Positions 14,144 through 20,246 of a stretch of 20,246 nucleotides of DNA are shown piece by piece (position 1 is the first letter of the stretch; each line of letters begins with the position of its first letter). The notes beneath the pieces are model-generated. The model ran no database searches and was not told where the DNA came from. It worked only from the letters and a program-made list of their open reading frames with translations. The position numbers were made by a program, and so were the translations under genes. The stretch spans positions 1 through 20,246 of the forward strand of contig CAZVSC010000051.1 in the NCBI GenBank assembly GCA_964629325.1. The letters are read 5' to 3'. The DNA comes from Eutrophocola sp964629325 (lineage in GTDB: Bacteria; Pseudomonadota; Gammaproteobacteria; Pseudomonadales; Pseudohongiellaceae).

Positions 14144-15586
14144 TCAGCCCTCCCAGCTTTTCATCTTGCGGTACAGGGTGGACGGACTGACATCGAGATG
14201 AGCGGCGGCCTTGGGCACATTACCCTCGCATACGCGTATGGCCTCCTCGATCACCTTGCGTTCGGTACTGGCCAAAGGCTCGATTTCCGCCTCTGATGCC
14301 AGGTGCAGTGGTGCACCGGATGTGGAATGGCCGTGCTTCTGGCGTTCAGGCGCATTCAGGTTGTTCTTGCGCCGCTCCACCCAAACCCCGGAAGTGTCGT
14401 GCTGGGGCGCTGCATGGCGCACAGTGTCTGGCAGCATTTCAGGCAGTATTTCAGCGCCCGTATTCATGATCACCATGTTCTCGATGACATTCTGCAGTTC
14501 CCGCACGTTGCCCGGCCACTGGTAGGCCAGCATGAGGTCCCTGGCGGCGTCAGAAAAACCGGTGAACGATTTGCCGATATCCCTGGTGTATTTTTCCAGC
14601 AACTGACTGGCGATGGCGATGACATCGCTGCCGCGATCCCTGAGTGGAGGCAACTCGATGGGCACCACGTTTAACCGGTAATAGAGGTCCTCGCGGAACC
14701 TGCCCTCCTTTACTTCCACACGCGGGTTGCGGTTGGTGGCGCATACATAACGGACATCGACGCTCTGTTGTTCCTCACTGCCCACCTTCTGGAAAGTGCC
14801 GCTCTGGATCAGGCGCAACAGCTTGGCCTGCAGGTTCAGGTCCATCTCGCACAATTCATCCAGGAACAGGGTGCCGCCGCTGGCCATCTCCGCCGCCCCT
14901 GTCCTGTCTTTCACGGCGCCGCTGAACGCCCCTTTCACATGACCGAATATCTCGGACTCAAACAAGTCCTTGGGAATAGCGGCGCAGTTGATTGCGATGA
15001 AAGGCCCGTTGGCTCGACGGCTGGCCTGGTGAATCGCCGATGCACACAGCTCCTTGCCTGTACCGCTTTCTCCGGTAATGAAGACGTTGGCGTTGCTCGG
15101 TGCAACGTTGTTGATGATCTGGTAGACCAGTTTCATGGCTGGCGAGGTACCGATGAAGTCACCCAAGCCCTCGGTCTCGATGGCATCGCTGTAGGCGCGC
15201 AGTGTGCTGGCCAGGTCAAATTCACGCAGGGCATTGGTGACCGTGATCAGCAGGCGGTCGCGGGAGAAGGGTTTCTCGATAAAGTCGAAGGCGCCATGCT
15301 TGGTGGCGTCCACGGCATGATCGATTTCGGTGTCAGAAGTGATCATGATGGTCTTGGTGGGCAGGCCGGCCTCGTTGACCTCCCTCAGGATGTCCATGCC
15401 GCTGATGTCAGGCAATTTTACATCCTGGATGAGGACATGGGGCACCTGGTCGTTCAGCGCCGCCAATGCATCGAGTCCGGTGTGGAACACACGTACCTTG
15501 TAACCCAGGCTGTCCAGGTAGCTCTGGTACAACAGCGCACTGGGAACACTGTCTTCCACGATATAAATGAGAACAGATTCTTTCAT
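14144..15586 (-). CDS. LuxO-like sigma-54-dependent response regulator
   Basis: The 480-residue protein has three parts. The receiver domain (1-120) has E11/D12, phospho-acceptor D55 in LIQDVKLPD, T83 and K105. The AAA+ sigma-54 activator domain (about 144-375) has Walker A GESGTGKE at 172-179, the GAFSGA loop at 219-224, and Walker B GTLFLDEL near 238-245. A C-terminal Fis-type helix-turn-helix follows (ERKVIEEAIRVCEGNVPKAAAHLDVSPSTLYRKMK). Stretches such as FIAINCAAIPKDL, LFLDELCEMDL and QSGTFQKVGS closely match Vibrio LuxO. The activating loop is GAFSGA instead of GAFTGA. LuxO is phosphorylated via the Hpt protein LuxU, and a LuxU-like gene lies nearby. Likely targets are the -24/-12 promoter and inverted repeats directly downstream of its own gene. 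Confidence 0.92.
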   Translation of the reverse strand: MKESVLIYIVEDSVPSALLYQSYLDSLGYKVRVFHTGLDALAALNDQVPHVLIQDVKLPDISGMDILREVNEAGLPTKTIMITSDTEIDHAVDATKHGAFDFIEKPFSRDRLLITVTNALREFDLASTLRAYSDAIETEGLGDFIGTSPAMKLVYQIINNVAPSNANVFITGESGTGKELCASAIHQASRRANGPFIAINCAAIPKDLFESEIFGHVKGAFSGAVKDRTGAAEMASGGTLFLDELCEMDLNLQAKLLRLIQSGTFQKVGSEEQQSVDVRYVCATNRNPRVEVKEGRFREDLYYRLNVVPIELPPLRDRGSDVIAIASQLLEKYTRDIGKSFTGFSDAARDLMLAYQWPGNVRELQNVIENMVIMNTGAEILPEMLPDTVRHAAPQHDTSGVWVERRKNNLNAPERQKHGHSTSGAPLHLASEAEIEPLASTERKVIEEAIRVCEGNVPKAAAHLDVSPSTLYRKMKSWEG

Positions 15587-15635
15587 GGTGCCGGGTCAGC
15601 CTCTGGGTGCGGCCATACCGCAGTGCATGTGACTG

Positions 15636-15721
15636 GTGTCCTGTCCCATAAATAATTTATGTTTCAGCGGCCACAGAAAAGCGCGCCCTGTCAGGGTTCC
15701 GTTATTTTTGGGACAGGACAC
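15636..15721. repeat. MITE- or REP-like inverted repeat
   Basis: The left arm (15636-15655) and right arm (15702-15721) are 20-bp inverted copies with one mismatch, beginning GTGTCCTGTCCCA. They enclose 46 bp that include a smaller CCCTG-T-CAGGG palindrome (15686-15696). The 86-bp element fills most of the 146-nt gap between the transglycosylase and LuxO-like genes, and no transposase is present. It may be a non-autonomous mobile element, or a large hairpin that attenuates transcription between the two genes. Confidence 0.65.
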
Positions 15722-15732
15722 TCGGATAACGC

Positions 15733-17850
15733 TCAGATCTCGACTTTTTCCACGACCGGGAACACCACCACCTGGCCGATCTGGATGCGGCCGGCATCGA
15801 TGTCCGGGTTGTACTGGCGAAAAAGCCACATCGGCACTGAGCGCTCCCGCGCCAGATTGACGAGGAATTCGCCCCGACTGATGCTGTGCTGCTCGGTTTC
15901 GCGGATGCGCCAGCTCTGGAAGAAATCGCTTTGCAGGTTGCGATGGTATTCGCGCCGCATCTGTTCGAACTGGATGGAACTGACCCTGGTGAAATCGAGT
16001 TTCAGGCGCTTGCCGATAATGACGGGATCGTTGTACTCGAGCCCGTTCAGGCGGCGGATATCCCAGGAGCGCAGTCCCAGCCAGTCGGCATAGTGGCCCA
16101 GGGTTTCGGCAGCCTGGATCTCGATGGTGTTGTCGACCCTGACGGAATAGTCGGCCGGATCGGACTGCAGGTCTGCCAGCAGCTGCTCCTCGGCTTCCCG
16201 CGCATCCGGCTCCAAAGCCGCAGCGGTTGAATCGACGAGCATGGCCACCTGCTGCCCGGCGCCACTGTCGCCGGTGTTGATGGCGACATCGTCATCTTCC
16301 TCCCTGATGACACTTTCGGCCACCATTGGGGCCGCTGAAGGAGCAACCTCGCCTTTCAAGCGCAGGGTCTGCCCCGGGAAGATCACGCCATTGCTGTCGA
16401 GATTGTTCAGGGCCAGGACGGTTTGCAGCGGCACACGGTGACGCTCCGCAATCAGGGACAGGGTGTCGCCCCTTCTGACTTCATATTCGCCATCGGGCGG
16501 CACCGGCACTGGCTCGCTGTTGTTGACCAGCAGGGTCGGCACAGTTCCGTCCTGCTGCGGGAGAAGCAGGGTCTGCCCGACGCGAATCGTGTTGCGATCA
16601 CGCAGCTGGTTGATCGCGACCAGTTCTGAAACCGATGTCTTGTAGCGTTCCGCGATGACGGACAGGCTGTCGCCATTGCGCACGACATAACTGAGGTCGG
16701 GTACCTGCTCACTGAACAACTCGGTCAGTGGTATGTTGTTGATGCCCGCCACCAGGTCGCCGGTAAAGGAATGACGGTCTATCTTCAGGACATAACCCCG
16801 GGGGATTCGCTTCGTGCCCGACCAAACGGCCGGCTGCAGGGCCGGGTTGTCACGTTCGAGATCATCGAGGCTCACACCAAGGGTTTTGGCGACAACCCGG
16901 GCATCGACGAAGGAACTCATCGTAAAGTTGGCGAATTCGGGTGCCCGGTCGCGGGAGATGACACCGAAATACTTGTTCGCGTTGCTATCGACTTCCAGGG
17001 CGGCCAGGAACTGCGGGTAGAAATTGCGCGAAGCAAACCCGAATCGCGGCCCCTTGTACTCGTCAATGATGCGGCCGATGTCGGCGCTGCCCACATCCCG
17101 CAATGCCCGTGCCATGCCATTGGCACCGTGATTATAGGCAGTCAGCGCCAGGGGCCATGAGCCCAGGGCATTGTGGTTGTACTCGAGCAGCTCCATGGCC
17201 CCGTAGGTGGCGGTGAAAGGGTCGAGGCGCTCGTCCACCACGTAATCGGCGCGCATGAAGCGCTGGGCGGTGGCACGGGTGAACTGCCACATGCCCGTCG
17301 CGGCGACACGTGAATAGGCTCCCGGGTGAAAGGACGATTCCACGTGGGGCAGAATCGCCAGTTCGGGCGGCAGGTTCTTCTCTTTAATGACCGCATCAAT
17401 GTGGCTGCGGTAGGCTCCGGAGCGCCGTATGCCTTCTATGAATCGATCGGACTGGCCGAGTTGCCAGCGCACGCTGTTGGCGGCCTGCTCAAACCGGGCG
17501 TTTGCCGTAGTGCTGCCCCAGAGTTCGAGCAACTCCTGCTGCGAAGGCGTCAGGCCCGACCTTTTGCCACCCGCGAGTACACGCAGGTCGTCGCGGATCT
17601 TTTCACGCACATTGTTGATTGTGTCCCGGTCACGCTCGAGTTTGCGGTATATGATCCTCAGGTCCTGGGCGTCGTGCAGGAATCCGCTCTGGGTATCGGC
17701 CTCGGTGTAGACCTTTATCCAGAAGTTGATGGCTGGACGGATTGTGTCGGGGACGGGGAAATCAGAGACGGCCGCGAACAGGGTATGCGGCAATAAAGTC
17801 ATTAAAATCAATAAAATAGGCAGAAATACCTGCTTTATTGCGTGACGCAT
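15733..17850 (-). CDS. LysM lytic transglycosylase (MltD-like)
   Basis: I favour ATG 17850 (MRHAIKQVFLPILLILMTLLPHTLFA, a good signal peptide) over GTG 17877; neither has a clear ribosome site. In the 705-residue product the catalytic SLT domain follows LPPELAILPHVESSFHPGAYSRVAATGMWQF, with catalytic Glu at about 171 and AYNHGANGM further on. Two clear LysM domains follow at roughly 388-431 (YVVRNGDSLSVIAERY) and 456-499 (YEVRRGDTLSLIAERH). A degenerate third lies near 570-620 and a LysM-like stretch (FLVNLARERSVPMWLFRQYNP) ends the protein. It cleaves peptidoglycan glycan strands in the periplasm, forming anhydromuropeptides. At 705 residues it is much longer than E. coli MltD (452). No lipobox cysteine is seen at the signal cleavage site. 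Confidence 0.9.
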   Translation of the reverse strand: MRHAIKQVFLPILLILMTLLPHTLFAAVSDFPVPDTIRPAINFWIKVYTEADTQSGFLHDAQDLRIIYRKLERDRDTINNVREKIRDDLRVLAGGKRSGLTPSQQELLELWGSTTANARFEQAANSVRWQLGQSDRFIEGIRRSGAYRSHIDAVIKEKNLPPELAILPHVESSFHPGAYSRVAATGMWQFTRATAQRFMRADYVVDERLDPFTATYGAMELLEYNHNALGSWPLALTAYNHGANGMARALRDVGSADIGRIIDEYKGPRFGFASRNFYPQFLAALEVDSNANKYFGVISRDRAPEFANFTMSSFVDARVVAKTLGVSLDDLERDNPALQPAVWSGTKRIPRGYVLKIDRHSFTGDLVAGINNIPLTELFSEQVPDLSYVVRNGDSLSVIAERYKTSVSELVAINQLRDRNTIRVGQTLLLPQQDGTVPTLLVNNSEPVPVPPDGEYEVRRGDTLSLIAERHRVPLQTVLALNNLDSNGVIFPGQTLRLKGEVAPSAAPMVAESVIREEDDDVAINTGDSGAGQQVAMLVDSTAAALEPDAREAEEQLLADLQSDPADYSVRVDNTIEIQAAETLGHYADWLGLRSWDIRRLNGLEYNDPVIIGKRLKLDFTRVSSIQFEQMRREYHRNLQSDFFQSWRIRETEQHSISRGEFLVNLARERSVPMWLFRQYNPDIDAGRIQIGQVVVFPVVEKVEI

Positions 17851-17937
17851 AGAATGCTCGTGTGCGACGGGTTTCACGCGCGTAGGTTAAATGACTGTTT
17901 GCCGCTTTACAAGCAGGGTCACAGCGCCCGGTGTGGC

Positions 17938-18750
17938 TTACAGCAAGGCTCTCAGGGCATCCTCGATGTCACTGAACGTGTAACTGATCGTGACCTCGGC
18001 ATCGTGCGGATGATAGATATTTCCCTGGAACGGGGCATGGATGACACGACCTGAATTGTCGAGCAGCCAGAATCCCGGTACTCCGTAGAACTGGGTCTCG
18101 CGCGGGTTGCGGAAGACCCCCTGCCAATCGTGTACCTGGCCGTATTCATCGCTGGGTGCCAGGTCCTCGCGGCGATTGAACATCAGACGAAAGCGCGTAT
18201 CCAGGTAAGGCTGCACCGGCAGGATACCGCTCTCGAAAGCTGCGCGTGTGCTGTCGCGGAATGCGTTGCTGGCCGCTGTAAAATCGGCTGAGCCATCGCT
18301 GTCCGTCAGGAATACGCCGGCTTTCTGCCCAAGCACCTGCGAGTGATACACCGGTGCCTCGGCCACGGCAATGAAGTTCACTCCCTTGGCTGCATACCTG
18401 CCATGCAGGGTACGCAGTATATGGGTGTCTTCAAAGGAATCCGGGCACCACAGGTGACCCGGCATGCCGCTGCCGAGATCACCGCCACCGAAAATGAACA
18501 GGACATTGATGCCCGATTCTGCCTGCAGCAGTGACGCCAACTGCACATGGCTCCCATCCATGTTCTCCACAAAGATCGCCGGGCTGATCACATCGCCCTG
18601 GACATACTCTGATTGAAATTCGGCAGCTGAAACCGAACCGCAAACTAGCAGAACCCAAACCCAGGCCCGAACGAAGGCGCCGCAGGCGGCATGCCGCCGA
18701 CGCGGCATGCCACGGGACTGAGCCTGGTGCTGTTGTGGTACGCCGTTCAT
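17938..18750 (-). CDS. Periplasmic thioredoxin-fold (redoxin/TlpA-like) protein
   Basis: ATG 18750 has AAGAGG at 6-7 nt, so the long basic N-terminus before the signal core (VWVLLVCGSVSAAE) is probably real. In the 270-residue protein the thioredoxin-like pattern is visible: a beta strand INVLFIFGG, then GHLWCPDSFED where C102 is the only cysteine of the usual active-site position. Later comes the cis-proline motif GVPGFWLLDNSGRVIHAPFQG. The CxxC pair is absent, so a peroxiredoxin-like one-cysteine role, or a non-catalytic fold, is more likely than disulfide exchange by CxxC. It follows the DUF4159 gene after 93 nt on the same strand and is followed by the transglycosylase after 87 nt. Exact family and substrate are unknown. 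Confidence 0.72.
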   Translation of the reverse strand: MNGVPQQHQAQSRGMPRRRHAACGAFVRAWVWVLLVCGSVSAAEFQSEYVQGDVISPAIFVENMDGSHVQLASLLQAESGINVLFIFGGGDLGSGMPGHLWCPDSFEDTHILRTLHGRYAAKGVNFIAVAEAPVYHSQVLGQKAGVFLTDSDGSADFTAASNAFRDSTRAAFESGILPVQPYLDTRFRLMFNRREDLAPSDEYGQVHDWQGVFRNPRETQFYGVPGFWLLDNSGRVIHAPFQGNIYHPHDAEVTISYTFSDIEDALRALL

Positions 18751-18843
18751 GGAAACCTCTTGTAGTCACCAATGCCAGGATTGGCAGTTGAATATTTAGC
18801 TCTGTCCCTGTCTGCTCGCCGCCTTTGCACCAGATCAAAGCCC

Positions 18844-19635
18844 CTAGTGCGTCATCGCGTAAATCACATAATTCAGTCCGAAGCGATAGGCCAGCGCCGT
18901 CATGGGCTCAGGATAGCAGGGATCGTCGGCATGCTCCCAGGCATCCCCCATGTCCATATTGAAATTGATGGCCACGATCAACCTCCCCTCCTCGTCATAG
19001 ATGCCCGCCCATTTTTGCGGGCCTTCGAGTCTCGCCTCGGTGGCACCGCAATAATACAGGTGCCTTTCACCGGGAATCTGGGTCACCTGGTCGAGGTCAT
19101 AGAGTGCATGGAAGATGGCATCGTCAGGATTCAGGTCGACGATGGGATAACCCGGCAGGACCTTCTGCAGTGCCGACACCACGATCGACCACTGATAGGT
19201 GCCGTGAAAATCATCGATGACCAGGAAACCGCCGCGCATCAGATATTCACGCAGCCGCGCCGCCTCCTCGGTCGTGGGGGACCAGACTCCCTGCCCTACC
19301 TGTTGCGCGAACAGCCAGGGGTAGTCGAACAGGTCATCATCCATGATCTGGACATGCTGGCTGTCCTCTGCAACATTGAGGTTTGACAGGCGCCTGACGC
19401 CGCGGGTGAAATGGTACTCGGCAGCCGGGTAATCGATGGCCCACCAGCCGCGCCTGAAACCCCAGCGGCCCCTGCCGCCGGCGCCACCATCCGCATACAC
19501 CATGCGCGCCATGTGAAATTCAGCTTCCACCTTCCTGTCAGCTGTACTGTCATTGCCTGACTGTTGTGCACCCACGACAGGCGACAGGCTGCAGGCAACA
19601 GCAATCAGGATTGAACAGGGGAGCCGGAAATTCAT
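18844..19635 (-). CDS. DUF4159 secreted protein
   Basis: The 263-residue protein has a signal peptide (MNFRLPCSILIAVACSLSPVVGAQ) and then DUF4159 hallmarks: HMARMVYADGG, WWAIDYPAAEYHFTRGVRRLSNLNV, DDDLFDYPWLFA, LREYLMRGGFLVIDDFHG and MTALAYRFGLNYVIYAMTH at the end. The fold resembles a glutamine-amidotransferase-like domain, and these proteins are often found with MoxR/DUF58/VWA gene sets in other bacteria (family knowledge), none of which is in this window. No obvious ribosome site precedes the ATG at 19635. It probably shares a transcript with the thioredoxin-fold gene downstream. The biochemical role is unknown. Confidence 0.88.
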   Translation of the reverse strand: MNFRLPCSILIAVACSLSPVVGAQQSGNDSTADRKVEAEFHMARMVYADGGAGGRGRWGFRRGWWAIDYPAAEYHFTRGVRRLSNLNVAEDSQHVQIMDDDLFDYPWLFAQQVGQGVWSPTTEEAARLREYLMRGGFLVIDDFHGTYQWSIVVSALQKVLPGYPIVDLNPDDAIFHALYDLDQVTQIPGERHLYYCGATEARLEGPQKWAGIYDEEGRLIVAINFNMDMGDAWEHADDPCYPEPMTALAYRFGLNYVIYAMTH

Positions 19636-19716
19636 GCAGCGGTATACACGGGTGATGACATCATGATGAAAAAAGCATAACCAGTTTGCCCGGCATAGTC
19701 ACGATATGCTTGCGGA

Positions 19717-20040
19717 CTAGAACGACTCCAGCCTGATCACATCATAGGCCGGCTCTTCATACGGATGCGCGGCCTTCAGTGCCGCGACCACATCACGGAT
19801 GCAGTCATCCGCAACCACGAGCTCCACCTTGTACTCGGGAAACTGCTCGATGCCGCCCTCGTTACCTGGCGAGTTGCCGATAAAGGGATTACTGCCCTCC
19901 AGGCCACGGAACTGCCCGATTCCCAGGGTCTGCCAGCAGCAGCTGTCATAGTCGCCGATATGGCCGGCACCGGCATCGAAGAGCGCCCGCTTGACGCTGT
20001 CCAGGTGGCTTTCGGGAACGAAAAAATTCAATTTATACAC
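19717..20040 (-). CDS. NIF3-like small protein (YqfO/CutA-type domain)
   Basis: This is a 107-residue cytoplasmic protein with no signal peptide. It starts at GTG 20040 (VYKLNFFVPESHLDSVKRALFDAGAGHIGDYDSCCWQT). The opening strand-helix pattern, the GxGxF-type turn (GIGQFRGLEGSNPFIG) and the closing AAHPYEEPAYDVIRL are characteristic of the small NIF3-like proteins that correspond to the PII/CutA-like insert of YqfO. Length matches the stand-alone version (about 100-110). The upstream ribosome site is weak. It is probably a metal- or ligand-binding trimeric protein of unknown role, transcribed separately from DUF4159, from which it is separated by 81 nt. Confidence 0.85.
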   Translation of the reverse strand: MYKLNFFVPESHLDSVKRALFDAGAGHIGDYDSCCWQTLGIGQFRGLEGSNPFIGNSPGNEGGIEQFPEYKVELVVADDCIRDVVAALKAAHPYEEPAYDVIRLESF

Positions 20041-20246
20041 GGGGTTAGATTATCAGCAATACCCGCCAAAAAAAATGGAATACCGGCTTCTCCCTTTCTG
20101 TAAAGGAGTATTATCGTACTTATACACCAGATACAGGAGCGAAACGTTGTACAACCTTAAGGCCGAATCCGGCATTCCGATCTACCGGCAGGGTGGTACT
20201 GCTGACCAGTAGCGATGGCATGATCGGCCTGTTGTTCGGTTACGGC
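20041..20246 (+). other. Right-edge region without an assigned gene
   Basis: No gene is certain here. A TTG at 20147 preceded by AGGAG opens a 21-residue frame ending TAG at 20210-20212. A separate ATG at 20220 opens a frame that runs off the window (MIGLLFGYG). Either could be the start of a plus-strand gene, but the part seen is too short to judge. Confidence 0.3.

Noticed and set aside
13950..14201. Plus-strand frames across the control region upstream of the fimbrial subunit
   Set aside because: Three overlapping frames, none with a ribosome site or recognisable content. The sequence is better explained by regulatory palindromes and the end of the regulator gene.
14768..15655. Plus-strand frame of 295 codons opposite the LuxO-like gene
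   Set aside because: The minus strand here carries complete receiver and AAA+ domains. The plus frame is a shadow.

Overview
The window looks like chromosomal DNA of a Gram-negative gammaproteobacterium, probably marine or aquatic (inference). The reasons are Sec and Tat signal peptides, a LuxO-like sigma-54 activator with a LuxU-like phosphotransfer protein, a membrane-bound-type lytic transglycosylase, an AAHS-family transporter, and secreted families (DUF6152, DUF1552, DUF4159) common in environmental proteobacteria. GC content looks to be in the mid-to-high fifties percent by eye. I see no rRNA, tRNA, CRISPR array or intact transposase. A run of 100 N (4027-4126) lies inside a tandem repeat.

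Layout. (1) 1-1911, minus strand: a secreted 458-residue protein followed by a DUF6152 protein that runs off the left edge. (2) 2018-3696, minus: a two-gene YadG/YadH-type ABC-2 exporter. (3) 3794-4255, minus: a small secreted protein with an Ala-Glu-Gly repeat interrupted by the N run, with a good sigma-70 promoter. (4) 4379-5752, minus: an aromatic-acid-type MFS transporter ended by a strong terminator. (5) 5992-6915, plus: a secreted metallo-beta-lactamase-fold protein with an altered metal site. (6) 7163-11994, plus: DUF1552 (Tat-exported), a secreted ankyrin-repeat protein, then a second ABC-2 exporter. The last three genes are tightly packed and probably one operon.

(7) 11991-15586, minus, is the most interesting part. 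It holds the 3' remnant of an alternate (TcfC/CooC-type) fimbrial usher, a 117-residue Hpt protein resembling LuxU, a putative fimbrial subunit, and a LuxO-like response regulator. Upstream of the subunit gene is a near-consensus -24/-12 promoter. Two identically spaced 15-bp inverted repeats lie about 145 and 185 bp farther upstream, and a possible IHF site lies between. Together they suggest a LuxU/LuxO-type phosphorelay wired to a surface-fibre gene instead of, or as well as, small RNAs. The usher is cut off exactly at a small imperfect inverted repeat.

(8) 15733-20040, minus: a LysM lytic transglycosylase, a periplasmic thioredoxin-fold protein, a DUF4159 protein and a small NIF3-like protein. 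A MITE-like inverted repeat separates the transglycosylase from the LuxO-like gene. The right end (20041-20246) has no gene I can assign with confidence.
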